A DNA stretch of 64,000 nucleotides from assembly GCA_013397695.1 (NCBI GenBank), contig VYZI01000113.1:712791-776790 (forward strand), written 5' to 3'. The translations under genes and the position numbers were made by a program. Below are positions 25,401 through 40,006 of this stretch, in pieces. The stretch is from Centropus unirufus (lineage: Eukaryota > Chordata > Aves > Cuculiformes > Centropidae). The notes beneath the pieces are model-generated. The model made no database searches, was not told the origin of the DNA, and saw only the letters and a program-made list of their open reading frames with translations. How positions within the stretch are numbered: position 1 is the first letter of the stretch; every line of letters begins with the position of its first letter.

Positions 25401-28400
25401 CCAGCAAGTCTTTCAACTTTCAGTAGATCTGATATTCTGGCTGCTCTATATTTCCAGGCAATTTGCATTAATAGCTATTTCAGGTAGTCACTCATCTCAA
25501 TCTGACCATATGTGAAAAGTCTTGACAATACAAGTGTGTCCCATGCAAGTCATATTAACTCCTATTAAGCTAAAATTTGAGGTGAAGTAAAAAACAAAAT
25601 TATTACAGGAAAAGCAATAAGAATGAAAGTGTTACAATAACAGTGATCAAAAACTGTACCCACCCCAGGACTTTTTATCACTGTATGAAAAGTTCTCCTA
25701 CTTGACAAGGTTGATCTGTAGAAAAGTGTAGGATATCAGTGATTATCTCAACTGTTAGTTTCCAGCCCCTAGCAATGTACGAATGAAGAAAACAGAACTG
25801 AAGATGATTTTTTAAGGATTAGCACCAAAGGCATCTCATAAATAAAAAAAAAGTGCAAACTCTACAGAAGCTGCAGCTCTGCTGCTACAGTATAAAGCCA
25901 TTAAGCATCATCATTAACAACGTTTGTACCAAAGATGTTGGTTTGGAATTTTTCAATGAGGAGAACCAAGATCAAAGAAAAATGTTTCCTAAGGACAGGA
26001 TAGAGATATATAGTCATATTTACAGCCAGTTTTGAGTAGATTATAAGACTGTGTCTCTTAAGAAAATTATTTGAGAGAGTATGAAGGCAAAACACAAAAC
26101 AAATCAGGATCAAAAATCCTGCTACTCTGCCCTCTGTTAACTTCATGGGACAGTCAGATAGCAAGTAGTAGTACATAGCCTCTCCAGATGCTGTTTGAAT
26201 TTCAGTAGTATTGCAGGTGCTACCACTACAATAATCCAAAGTTTTTCTGAAAGATTATGAACAGTTCACTCGATTAGTCTTCTGTATGTCATCAGATAAT
26301 ATATATAGATATTCAATTACCCTTGTTAACCGATTTTTAGGTCTCAGTAGTCCAAATGAAACACCTAGCACACCTGAAAACTTTGTCCAGGAATTGCCTC
26401 TTTTCATACAACTTTGTATTATGTCTGGCACAAAGAGATCCCATGGCAACCATTTGCTTTTGGATAACAACACAACTCTTCAGTAAAAAAAAGGCCACGC
26501 AACATTCCTACACCACACCGAGAGCACACTTCTTGTTTATTAGTAGGATTCCAGATTTTATGGAGCATTGTGTCTGGCTCCACTGTAAAGGTTAAGCTGA
26601 GTTTTATGCTTAAAACAGCAATTCTTGATCTTTATAATACATTAAGGCATTCTTTTATCTACTTATAAAACACTCTGAGTATCTCTGACTACAAAATGGC
26701 TATTCTGAGAAAACAAATTAATTACTTTGGAAATGGTTACTCCAAGACCTTAGCAAATCTCTTATATGATTTGGATTTGTCTTAAATGATCCAAATGCAA
26801 TTATTTCAGTTTTCCCTGGCATGCCCCAAAACCAAATGCTGTGGAGTAGGCAGGCATTGAAATTGGCAAGCTTCTTACAATCTATAAGAAAACAAAATTG
26901 GTTTAATTACCACTGAGATATTTAACTCAAATGATCATCTCAACAATCAGAGCGGTTAAAAACTACATATAGCGTACTTTGCACTGCAAAAAAAGGTAAT
27001 CCTGGGCTAAAATTACAAAAAAATAAAAGTCTCAGAAGTCAGAATTTGGTCACCTCTCTAGTAAGAGAATGCAGTTTCAGCTGTTGGAACTGGAGAATAC
27101 TAAAGTCTTTCTATAGTGGTTTTGGCAGGAATTGAATCACTTTTCTTCTCAGAAAGTTCCATTTCTAAGTAACTGCTCTTTTCAGTAGCTAAGGCATATA
27201 GTTTAGCATGAAAATAAAGGCAATAGACTCATTCTTTTAGTTTTGCAGTCAGCCATGGAATGATCTATCCATGGAAATCAAGATCTTTTCTCAGTTTCAC
27301 ATGAGTAAGCAGGTGTATAACCTGGGACAAGCAGAGCCAGGGCAACTGACCAGTGCTGGTCAACAGAAGTATTCCATAAATGTCATGCTCTCCGTATGAG
27401 CAAGTAACTTTCTCAAGACGGCTGTCTTCCAATGACTGTCATCCCTTGGAGGTCTTGCTCATTCTTCTGCTCTTGGTGCCCCATTTCCCACCTGCTGTGG
27501 TCATTATATTTCACAGGAACAGCTGTGTTTGCTGTGTCCACTATCTAGGAGATATTTCTGAGAAGCATACAGCCCATAACTACTATATGGGCTAAATAAA
27601 GCATTGTTTATGTTATTATTAGTATTAATTCTTATTGTTTTATTGAAACTTTTTGTATTTCAGCCCATGGGTCTTCCTCCCTTTTCTCAATTCCCCTTCT
27701 TGGTTATTGGGTGACAGAGTCGCTGCCTATTGCTTGACCCCAGATTCAGGCTAAATGTAGAGTGTTGCTAATTCTGACTGATATGTTTTCAATTCAATAC
27801 AATTTCCTTCATTGTTGAGATCCTTTTAGTAAAGGTGCACTAAAATAATTTGAAACACTTACATTTTTTGTTCACTATGATTTTGTACAAGTGCTTTTTT
27901 CTCCAGTCAGTCTCAGAATATTTACCAAAGATATTTTACTTTCTCTATGGCCTACTCCTCATTACCTTGGGATAGGATACCTACTGCCTTGTTGCTCCTC
28001 ACTGAGATGAATATGAAGTACTGTCCACGCTGAAAAAAAGGCTAACACTATGCAAGTTTCTTCTAAGGAGATATTTGCATTCCGCCTTCTTCCTCCTGAG
28101 ACCAAAGCTTTCAGTTTTGAAGAAAAGCATCAAAAAGGAATTGTCAGTCATAAATATTTCTTTGGTTAAAATATTCTTTTTATCAGAACAAGTCTCCAGA
28201 GATGATAGGAAGCAAAGGACAACAGAAGGTGCACATATGTGCTGGGAAATGTACAGGAAAGAAGGTAAAGCACAGGAAAACCTTTATACACTCCAGCTTC
28301 CTCACGTTTCTCTGATGAGGTTAAAAAGAAGTAAACATAGCTTACTTGATTATTAATTTTGTTTTGCACAGCTCTTCAACACTAAAAAAATAGACAGGAG

Positions 28401-31400
28401 AAAATTTCAGACAAATCTGTTCCACCTGCAGATTATAGGATACGTCATGTTAGCTTTTTCCTTATTTTGCATTGATAGTGTAATACCCTTCATTTAAAAA
28501 TCAAAATTAAGTGAAAACAAGGTGATTCCAAATAAGAGATATATTTTTAAGTGTATCTGCCTATAAGAGGTCCACAGGAGACACACTTAATTCAGGAAGA
28601 TACAGGACAAGAGAAACAGCCCATATTTTTTCAGATGGAGAAAACCAGTATGAGACAAAAAGAGATATATTCATTATAATAGAGGAAAGATTAGAACAGT
28701 CGCTGTGGCATTCTTTCCCTCTTTCTTTTTCACCAAAAATAATCACCTTTTCTTTTTGCAACCGTCTCTCACTTACTACTTAGTGATTCAGAGGGAAAAA
28801 AACATGCAACAGACCCCTGTTTAAGATTCGTTAGCACTGAAACAGCAGAGTTAGCAAAGATTTTTGAGTTTCTGAGGTAATAATTCTCATACTGATTCGT
28901 TCATAATTTTTGCATTAATCAACATTTCTCCAGCTGCATGTTGGCATCAGCTAATACTGGAATTCTGGAAAGATGTAATAAGCAACAGTTCACGTGAAAT
29001 TGACATGTGAGGTCCTTACTTCAGCCAGCCAGCAGATTTCAAAATCTACTTGCAGATATGTAAATAAAATTCTGTATCATGACTACTGAGTAATTTAATG
29101 ATGGTCAGAAAAAAAAATATCAAAAGGAGAAAGAAATAAAATGTTTCCTTATCAAATATTTTCAGTACAGCTTGTTTCTAATTGGAGTGCAAGTTCTATT
29201 ATGGAAAATACACCGAAATACTAAGTCTTGATCAGAAATAACCATTGGTTTAGGGAGTCATAGTTACCAGCACTTCTTTGGAAATTTAGGCATCCCCTCT
29301 CTGCTCATTGTAGGGAAGACAGGAACCCTGTTTGCAGTGAGCTTATCTATTACCACACTGTAAAACACAGCATCTTGCTGTGTTTTCCCCCTCAATAAAT
29401 CCAATTTATGCTTCTGTTGAGGGAAAATAAGTGTTTTAGATCAAATCAAATATGTACCTTTACATTTGCCAAGCCAAAATGCTACATCAGAAAGGAAATT
29501 AAAACAAAAAAGTCAGATCAATGAAGACTAGAAATCTTGGAATGGAAAGAGCATAGGAAGAAGCCTGGAATCTACATTTTAAAAAACACCCTAACTCAGA
29601 GCTTCAGTAAGAACAGTGATCTGTACGTTCTCCAGCTCTCTGTCTGGTGGGGTCAATACACTAATCCATACATAGGCATCTACTGCCCTTTCAGATGTTT
29701 TGGGGCTTGTAGCTTGGCCTTCAGCTAGTGTGCTTGAAGATCATGGCTCTCCTATTGGTCTTGCATCATATTTTCCAGTTCGGCACAGGTAACATGTATA
29801 CTCTGAGAGCACTTCCATAGTCCCAGACTCTTCTACAAAGGTGATTAATTGAAGCTAGTGTGTCATATTCTGCAGTGCTGTGAGGCGGTCTGATCCTACA
29901 ACATGGCCTATGTGCCCAGGTGGCCATAATGGGTTTAAATAATCTACTTTTGAGAACCAAGAATTTTGTGCTGCTCAAACAGTTAATTGCTCTCTTAGTG
30001 ACTGGAATAAATGAAATGTTCTTACTTGTCATGCTGAATTATTTGACTGAAAACCATAAAAAATATTATATATTGCATTAGGCATGCCTGAATCTTTAAG
30101 TCGTCATAGGAGTCCTCAAATTCTCAAAATACAGCAGTAAGACTGAAACACGTTCTTGGTCAATTTAAATACAAATATTTTTTCTAACATCAGACTGTTT
30201 ATTTTAACAAGTCTAGTGAGAAGCAGTTGCTGAAAATCAGTATTGATCCATGCTATAGAAGTTCACAATAGTCATAAATTAACAGTTTTATTAGGGAAGT
30301 AGATTTGTTTTTTTAAGCACAAGGGTGCTGAGGTTGTCAAATAAAAATGCTAAAACTTAATATCTCACTGGAGAAATGTAGTGTGCTGTAAACTTACAAA
30401 AAAATAAGCTGCCTCTCTCAGTTACTTAATATTTTTAATATAAAGCCTTTTTTCCCTAAGACCATTAAAAATAATAGAACAGTGACCCAGCCTCCTGCTT
30501 ACATTTATTTGTTGACATTAACCCAGGATATCGTTACAGTTACCTCGATGATAACAGGAGAAAATACATCACTTTGTCTGCACTTCTGTAGAGTTACACT
30601 TTAGTACAGACTGGGTTTCTCTTTAACTCAATTACTTTTTCCATGGGCTTCTGCTAAGAGGTCATTTACAAAGCAGAGAACTTGCCTGACAATGAATTAT
30701 CTTGCTGTAGATTGGGATAAGCTCGCTTTTCCCTTTTGCAAAGTGTTTTGACATCCCCAGGTCATAAGATAAGATTTCTTAAAGAATTTGCTTCCCTTAG
30801 GGATGCTGAAGGTGGTCATCCTGAGCAGAAACAGTGCAACAGCTTGAATGCACCAGCCTCGCGCACCTCAATTTAACTTCTGAATTTTCTTCATTAACAC
30901 AAAATTCCCAAGTAGCTGTCAACAGTCTATATATATTGTTTATACTGGATACTTTTAAAAGACTGGCTTAAATTTGATCAACCTCTCACGTCTAGCTGAG
31001 TATTTACTCTGTTCAGATTTCAAAAATAATGAGCACAGAGCTGCAGAGCTATCACTGATGTATAGATTCTATTCATTGTATTTTCAGTACACCTAGTACT
31101 AATGAAGGATTCTGGAAGTATCTCTAAGACTGCAGAAAATTTATCCTGTTAAAAACTGCACCAGAAAAACAAGTACATTTTAAATTTTAGATGTCATTTT
31201 GACATATCAGATGAAGTTATAATGCTTTTGCTGTCTCTACTCTTTCCTCCTATGCATTTTGGCACAATTAAATAAAGGATACAAAATCAGTAGCATGGAT
31301 TGAGTAAACTACGTTCTTAGCAGGTAAAAAAAATACTCTCAAATGAGAACAAAACTTTTCCAAAAGGACCCTTCTGTTGCTATAAGTGACACTTATCCAT

Positions 31401-34400
31401 TCAGAAAACAAAAAAATTGGATAATGAAAATAAATTGCTTATATTTTGTTCCTTTAAAAGCAACAACTCTACACTACATACTATCTGAGTCCTACCTATG
31501 CTAACCAAAAATACCAGGTAGAAAAATTATACATAGTATGATAGGAAGTAAGAACAGCTTCATATGAGATATTAGATAGAAAAGCAGAAGGCCTATGCAA
31601 GCCTAAGCTTTCCAGTTAAATATTATTTTAAAATACACTGTGTGTCCACATTATAAAAAAAAATCCTTATTTTAGGCTGCGGTGTAAAAAATAATATATG
31701 ATTAAGTGTATTAAAAAATTTTAAATAATAAAAGAAGCCACAACTGTGTACTGCTAAAAAGGTATTTAGGGTTAAATTATTTTAAATAGAGAAGAGCCAT
31801 TGCAAATTCATGGGTAGTCTTTACTTGACTGGTCATAGCTGTCAGTTATGAGACTGCAGAGAAATGTAGAATTGTCTATCAGAGACTGCAGAGAATTGTT
31901 TATTTTGCTCAATAAACCATTTTATATGCATGGCATCACACAATACAGAGAATGCATTCATCAGCCCGCACACTCCCAGCTCTCACAAAGCAATTTAACA
32001 GGATGCTGCCAACTTGAAATATTAAGAACCTAAAGTCCAGCCCCCACCCCTCTCAAATGACAACAAAAAAAAAACCACCACACAAGTTAGTTTGAAAAAA
32101 TACTTTCAGGTATAACTCCTGCCCCTGACAATTTTTATTATTTTGTAATCATATTTTCCAGATGATGTAAAATTTCTCACTTTCCTATTGTATGAAAGGT
32201 TCACTACCTGCAAAACTGGTTGCATTAGCAAAAGGCAGACTATAAAAAATTAGCTTTTGTTTTTATACTTGTTACTTGTAATAAAAAGCTTGCTATTTCT
32301 TCAAAATTCAGCTAAATATTTAGAAAGAAGTATGCCTTTTTCCTATGTGTAACCCTTCTTTAAAGAAGCTAGTCTGTAGGCCTAGCTGGAGACGTTTTCA
32401 TGGACTTGTCAACCTCTAAAACACAATAAAAGCATCAGTATGATGTCAACACAGGTGCCATTCCTTCTGCTGAATGCATCTAACAAAATTACTCTAACAG
32501 CATTTAATATTTTTTAAAATAAGGTTTACTAATCAAGTGGTGTTCTAACTTCAGAAATGCAATCAGTGGTAAGAGGACACAGAAATATCTTCCTGGATGG
32601 TTACCCTGAGCAAATGAAAAAACATACCAAGTCTACGAAATCTAAACATCCGATAGGAGCCTATTGCGGGGAAGCTCTGGTATTACAGGCAATTGCACTC
32701 TGTATATAAGGGACTTTTAAAATTTACCAACCAAATCTCCATGAGCAGGATCTCTAGGATTTTATAAGAATGTCTTGCCTATCTATATTCCCTACAAGAT
32801 CTGCTGTGCTAGAAATGAAGGAAAGAAGAAACCTGGCATGTCTTTTTCTCACTATACAAAATATAGTAATTATAAATAATAAACTTTAATATGCCAAGTA
32901 TTTCACATGAAAATTAACAGAATTGAACACATACCTACCAGACTCTCTTTCAGTTTCTGTTCAGCTTTTTTCAGTAATGGTCAGCAATGAAAAGGGCACA
33001 AAAAAGAAATTTTTATTAGCCTAATAATTTTGTTCATGAGCATACTAACAGCCATTGATTTGGAAAAAAAAATCAAGCTTATAATAAAATAATTTATTTC
33101 TTTCTGTATATTAAAAAATATTCAGTTAGTTATTCCAACATATTACAGTTGAAAACCATGTATAAAAAAAATATGGTTTTGTAGGAACTACTTTTTGGAT
33201 TGAGTTATGCTTTTAACAACCATTTTGTAACTTAACTTTCTTACTATTATTATCATTTTATTAGCCATTCTTTGCTGCGGTCCACAAAATTGAAATCACC
33301 TCAGAATCATTTTTCACACTCAGCTAATTTGGAACATCTTCTAAAAACTTCACAGATGCGAGCAGCACTCAGGAGCAGACATTTTTATAGTTGTTCTCGA
33401 GATTTCCACCAGCCAGCTATCAAGTCAGTCACTCTATTGAGACTCACTTTTTAATTTTTTTATCTCTCAAGAGAATCAAACGGCATGTCTATGAAAATAT
33501 CACAGTTGTCAACTTGGACAAGCATATTATTATAATATTTTTCTTTTTTGGTCTATTAATGCTATCTACAGCTAGAAACACTGAGCCCAGCCAATAGGGC
33601 AGGGGAAGGATGCCATCCCCCACAGCTGCCATCAAAAACTGCCAAAACCAGGGATTTCAACAATGCTAACTGAATCCCCGGGTGCTGACCCCTGGCCTTG
33701 GCCCCTCTTTTCCACAGTAGGATGGCTTCCTCCTCCTGACACCAAGATGAAATCTGCAGTATGAGATATCACTGTTGCACATAAAGAACAAACACTACAT
33801 TTTTTGCTAAAAATTTTGACCACAAACCTAAGAGGATGTATGTGTAAATATGAAATGATGAGTTTAGTTTTCACAACCTTAAAAGCAGACTTTGTCAGTC
33901 ATTCTGAATTTATAGTCACGTGGGATATGCACTCTAACTCAATTTTTACAGCAAATTTAGAAGAAAACTTACACCTGACATTTATTTATACATATAACTA
34001 ACATTTATGACTACTGCATTGTTTTGGGACTGTTTTCTATTAAATGAACATTACAAAATGCAGAGTTAGAAGTTCTTTTAATCTAATTTATTTTATGCGT
34101 TCTTCCCCTAAATCGAATATATGTGACTGAAGACGATTTTTAGAATGGAAGAAAAGATTACACAATATAATTCATACTGCACTAGCAAGTCCTAAAATCT
34201 GAAGATAAATTATCCCTTCATCTTGTGATTTGTGGAAACACTACATCACTTCAGACATATATTATGTCATCCTCACAATGTTTCTTGCATAGAGTCTGTG
34301 TCATCAACATTCTAACCAGATCTAGCAAGCAGAAAAATCTTTAGGTAACCTGATTTTATTCCCCAACACCAGAAATATATTAATAAAAACACCAGTCAGG

Positions 34401-35230
34401 ACAGGATACTCTGGCATATTTCAAAGAGAAAGTACCCAAGTTTCTCCTGAAATAATATATTACCTTTACATATGGGGGGAGACAGAGAATTTAACTTATT
34501 CTTAGCAGTTTTATAACCAACAACCACAGGCAATCTTTTCATGCTGAGAAACATCTTAAGATATGGCCCTATTTTGTAATTTCTCCAACACCAAAAGCAA
34601 TCTTTAGGAAACACCTGCTCTCTCTAAGCCCAAGTCATGCAGCTCCCATTATGCAGTAAGACCACTTAATGGTGGGAATTGTTTATTGCTGTTTAAATCA
34701 GATTGCTCTGGAGTATGGCTCCACACAGAATTGCAGTGGCATAATTAAGGGACTGTTAAACTTAGGCAGGTAGGAAGGTGTTTGAACACCTTTACCACTG
34801 CAGAAATCTGGTATGGACTGCACCCATTTTCAACGAGGAACAGTCCTTCAGGGATTTGCTGCCTGTAGTATACCAGGTGAGCATATAAATTCCCACTGTT
34901 GTTTTCAAAGGAAGCTGTGTATACAGGGGTACAGGTAAAAAGGCAAATGAAAGCTGTATATACATTTCCAGATACTCTGAAAATACCACCATTAGTTAAA
35001 AATACCCGTCTTATGCTTACACAGATAAATTGAGATTGCATTTACATCATTCACTAAGCATGGTAAAAAAAACCCACAAAGATAAGAAAACTGTAAAGAG
35101 TGAAAAATAAGAGGAAGGATATATTCAGACTGAGATAACACAAGTAAGGTACAAGCAGAGGTGAGGTAGGAGAGGAACTTTACAACCATAAAACTGAGTG
35201 AGAACTACTGAAACAGCTGTTGTCAACACA

Positions 35231-35250
35231 GAGGAGGAGGAGGAAGGGGG
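35231..35250 (+). repeat. Short (GAG)n purine tract
   Basis: About four GAG units run into AAGGGGG. It is a small polypurine microsatellite with no further structure. Confidence 0.6.
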
Positions 35251-36786
35251 AAAGACGGGCTTCAATTCCTTCTCAGTAAGCTATGGCAATTTCCCTGCAA
35301 TATAGAAATACCTAAACTAATTTTTCAATGATCAGTCTAGCTCATCATCACCATGCTCAGTACCAGGTAATTTATCCTGCTTCTCAGCCTGTGTGACAGT
35401 AGACATACCTGAACGGCATGGACACACACAATTTTAAATATATTTCAATTAAATATGGTTTAAATAAAGCTTGAAAGACATAAACTGCACTACCATGAGG
35501 TTATAGGCCAAAACCCTACATTTTGGATCCCAGCTCAGCTAGGCAAAAAAAATAATCGCTGATATAAATTATTTTTTTGTTAATTCACATTGAATGGATT
35601 CCAGACCTCTTTCTGTGTATTTTTTTTGCGTACTCACACTGTCAGCTGAATTCTTTGTAACTATGGAATTAAAATATTGCTAATTAATCTTACCCTCACT
35701 TCAGACTCTTCCTTAAATTCTCATCCTGATTTTTGAACATCACCTCCAAGATTCAAAGCAAAATAAAAACCTTGAAGGAAACTGTAAGGGCTGTATTTTC
35801 CCTTTCCCTATTAACAACGTTTCTGGCAATCTATTCATTGGAGAATTTCCTTACAGGTAACCAGCTGTAGCATAGCTAGATACCCAGGGTGGTTTCTAGG
35901 AAGTTAACATGCACAAATACTTTTGAAGGAATGTTAAAGAGCAATTCAAGCAGTGAAATCAAAATGCAACATTCACTTGAGACAATCTTTACAGAGCTAC
36001 TCCTGTTAGCTAAAAGTAGAAATAGATTTGGTTAATGTGGTAAAGCTGTTCTCTTTTTTTCTGGATTTCTCTCAGATATCCCGAAGAAACCCATTTGTGT
36101 CTCAGATGAAATCCAAAGCAGGATACATAGAGCAAGGCAATAATCAAATGCAAATCTGTTGGTTGTCCAGAAGCTCACATAACACAAATACAATGCTACT
36201 ATTTTTTGCCTATCATTTACTATGGAATGTCATTTTTTCTCCTCATATTAACTTGATAAAGTGCATCATTGCATATATAATTACGCTATTTGACCAGTAC
36301 TATTTTCAGTAGATTATAAACGGGAAAAAAGATTGGAAGTTTGTTCTTATAATAGCATTGATTTTAGACTACACATTAGAACTCGAGGCCATACACGAGA
36401 TCCTGGTTTAGATTAAAGAGATGCAAACAACCTTACAACTTCATGTGATCTCATAAGATCTACTCCACTTGAAGGAATTTAGAAGACCAAACACTCCTTC
36501 AAGAAAAGTTTAATCCAGGCTCTCTGTAGCCAGAAACAAAATTATATATTTTGTCCTGAAAAATACAAAGCTATGTACACTGTTCATCCTCAAAACCCAA
36601 AAGGATTTTAAATGTATCTAATTCAGAACTATCTCCTTTATTTCATATTTTAAAAAACAAACATTCACATTTGGCAGGCTGAGAGGTGCTAAAGCAAAAA
36701 GAGAAGTTATGTGAATTAGTTCATTTTGCTCATGCATCTAGTCCTTGATAATAAGAAAGGTGCAACAAGCACTGAAGAGATGAGTA

Positions 36787-37192
36787 GAATCATCAAATCG
36801 TAGAATCACTAAATTGGAAAAGACCTCCACAATCATTGAGTCCAACCATTCCTATCTGCCACTAAATCATATCTCCAAGAACCTCATCTACATGTCTTTT
36901 AAGTACATCCAGGGATGGCGATTCCACCACCTTCCAGGGCAATCTTTGCCAGCATCGGATGATCCTCTCAGTTATTAATTTTGTCCATGTGTCCAATCTG
37001 AACCTCCCCAGGCACAGTCTGAGGTCATTCCCTCTTGTCCTATCCCCAGTCACTTGGAAGAGACCAGCACCCACCTCTCCACAACCTCCTTTGTGGTAGC
37101 TGTAGGCAGTGATAAGATCCCCCCTCAGCCTCCACTTCTCTAGGCTAAACAACCCCAGTTCCCTCAGCCACTTGCGGGACTCACAGAATGCA
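36787..37192 (-). mobile_element. CR1 LINE, 3' part with unbroken RT C-terminal frame
   Basis: About 400 bp of CR1 in reverse orientation. The plus strand starts with TCGTAGAATCACTAAATTGG and runs through the conserved 3' untranslated and ORF2 C-terminal regions. The minus frame (37275-36862) contains characteristic CR1 reverse-transcriptase tail motifs: GLFSLEKWRLRGDL, GDRTRGND, RCWQRLPWKVVESPSLDV, ending in DEVLGDMI just before the stop. One residue is missing in the usual GLFSQVT motif, an in-frame 3-bp loss. The copy is 5'-truncated near 37192. The frame then continues upstream into non-CR1 sequence for about 30 codons to an ATG. RT polymerase motifs are absent, so it cannot be autonomous. 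Confidence 0.93.
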
Positions 37193-38460
37193 CAGAGCTT
37201 CCCTGAAACATTCACAAAGGCGCTGTCATCGTCCTCTGAAAAATTCCCACACAAAAAGCCAGCACTATACCTCATACTTTGAAACAGAAATGTAACCTAT
37301 TCAGAATGGTGCAAAATAATCTAATATTATTGTAAACAAGTCAGTTTTACAGAAGTTTCTTTAAGAAATTATAGGATGGTATCTATCTCAGTGTGATGCC
37401 CTTCACAGAAAAATGTTTAACATCTTCAAATCACATTATGTTCATAATGGGACCCAGTTCATGACCTAAGCTTTTCTGAAACAATTGTGTATGTCCATGT
37501 ATCAAAGTGAGAGTCTATCCATATCTGCACATTTTCTCATTTTTCTGCTTAAATAGATGAGAAGAGGATAGAGGAGACAGCTATGTTTCTGCCAGTAATT
37601 TCCTAAAATTAGTTTACAAATTTCCATTTTGGGAAGGCAGCATTGGGATGTATCTTTAATAGTATTTGCCCAACCTTGGGAAAATTCTGTCTAGCCAGAC
37701 AATTTTTTAAATCAGAATGTAAATGGGAAATTAAAATAGGTCCCAAAAATGGTAGTTACCTTAAAAATGGATAAAATTCCTCACAAATAATTTTTAGTGA
37801 AAAAGTGGCTCCTATCAAAAATCTTCATTAACAATATTTTGTGCATCATCTTTGGTAACAAAATTCAGTTCCAGGTCCATTAATATAAGGAGCAAGAATC
37901 ATGGTAGTTCATCAAAGTAATGGTAATTATGCAATTATCTCTTAAATCTAATGCCAAAAACTGCTTCTTGTGTGAGACTGTCAGAAGCTAACAATGCTCA
38001 TATTTCTGATGTAATGTGATAGTACAAGGCTGAGAGCAGAAGACTAAGAAATATTATACAATATGCATTTATTCCCAGTACATACTTTTAAATGTGTAGC
38101 TGTATGATTTAACACTATGATAATCTCATTCCTATTAATGCAGAAATCCCAGTTGCAGTATCTCAATTTATGAGACATTCATTCACATCAATCAAGATGC
38201 TAAGTCTTTCATCACAACAGTGTTTTCTAAAAGAGGTATACTCAGAGTAATTTTAAATTTTAATGCCAAAATATATTGTATTGGAAAACTACCAAATATA
38301 TCATTTTCTTTCCAGTCGGTTTAAAATTGTTTACTCATTCCATATTTTATTTTGTTTGGCACAATTCACAAAACACTCATACTGACACATTGCTGGTGAG
38401 CTATTACGAGTATTTCTTCGACCTAGGTGTACACAACATGGAGTTAAAAAGTATCACATT

Positions 38461-38473
38461 AAAAAAAAAAAAA
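38461..38473 (+). repeat. A13 homopolymer
   Basis: Thirteen consecutive A. The sequence upstream does not resemble a processed gene, so I do not read it as the tail of a retrocopy. Confidence 0.7.
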
Positions 38474-40006
38474 CTCGTTTGCATTGGCCAAAATGGAAAC
38501 AGATTTTATTCAGAAGGATATGTGTTCTGCTCACGACAAGTACATCCTGTAAATGGTTCTGTGAAACATTGGGCTGCTTGCTTTTAAACCATAGTATCAG
38601 AGCCGGTGATATATATCCCAATTTGTAAAGCAGTTAAGGACATGCTTTCCTTTGTGTATGCACAAAAAGCACTTTTTTAAGTTCGAATTAAGGATGCTAA
38701 TAAAAGTAAAAACATTCCCCAGATGAGATGTAAGAAAGTTAGTAGCTGCTCTCCTAAAATGCAGTCAACGCAAGCACATGCTGAAAGTAATGGATTTAAA
38801 TATACTGTTAAATCACAGCCTGAATTACAATTGCCAATTTACATCTCCTCAACATTACACTTAATATTGTCAGCCAGCAAGAACTAACTATAACCTCCTT
38901 ATTAGCAGCATTTGGTGTGGTCCATTGCTCATGCTCAACTGATAGTAGCGGTCAGTGAGCTGAATAGTATATCACACATGCCATCATTGCACCAAGCCCA
39001 AGCACCTTGAAAGGAACTTGTGCTAGGTGCAGAAATATAAGGAAAATACAGTTTGGGCCCTACGGTGGACCCACCAATACTACCAGTGATAAGAGTCCAC
39101 AGAAATGTGCAGTCCAACACATTTTACATTCAGGGTGTTTCAACCTACCATGTGTATGCTACAGAGCCCTTCGGCTGTGTATGTGTGTGTGCACATGCAA
39201 AGCCACTGAGCATAAGATGGGCTGGACACACAAAAGCATGCATCAGGGACACGCCGATTCACAGCATACATAGCACATAGTGTATTTGTCCATATTTCCA
39301 GGACTAACTAATTTAAAACCATGTAGATGCTATCATAAGGCAATGCTGAGGATTTCAAGTTGTATACAAAATGTTTCGAAAGCTTAATAAAGCTCAGACT
39401 GTAACTAGGAAAGCATCTATTTGATCAGTCACCTAAACTGCCGGTTTAGTGGATGTCAAGACATAATGACTCAGTGCCACCTAGAGGCAGTTCAGATATT
39501 CTTTTTCTTATCCTCGGATAAAACCTGCCCTAGTCCATCTCCTCAAAATGCAGGTAAATTTATGGTAAATATAATTAGATATTTTTCAATATATACAGGT
39601 AAACACTTGATTAAAAAAAGCATGAGCAATAAAGCTATATCTACGATGTACACTCGGACAATACAGAACCAGTTTATACACAGCTCTCTTGGTTTTGGTA
39701 ATTAAGGAAGGAATATAAAATATTTTAACTTGGTCACTAGATTTTTTTTTCAATATTACTCTACTTAAGTGCTTGCTGGCTTTTGGAGTGTTGAAAAGTT
39801 GCAATTTACAATTTAGACGCAGCTATAAAATAACTCTAGACGTTTAACATTTATTTTTGTCATTATCATTTATTGTGTAGGCAAAAATATTTCACATCTT
39901 GCCCTATTAAATTTTGCACAGGCTAAGTTCAATTTATTTTACATGAGTATAAAATAATTACCATGAAGAGTTTTTTCTTAGAGATTCCCAAACTGCATAC
40001 ACATAC

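Larger units (their letters stand above)
19607..36786. other. 17 kb of unique AT-rich DNA without a recognisable gene
   Basis: This is the longest stretch without any recognised element. Frames up to 112 codons (25901-26239, minus) occur but none resembles a known protein. Small compositional features are a G-rich patch at 22397-22415, a locally GC-rich block at about 33590-33750 and a GA-rich run at 35231-35250. The absence of CR1 over 17 kb is notable beside the dense right end of the window. Confidence 0.55.

Noticed and set aside
25901..26239. 112-codon minus-strand frame with hydrophobic segments
   Set aside because: The composition follows T-rich DNA. There are no motifs and no supporting signals.
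38276..38473. Possible processed pseudogene ending in A13
   Set aside because: The sequence before the A run matches no gene I recognise, and no target-site duplication was seen.
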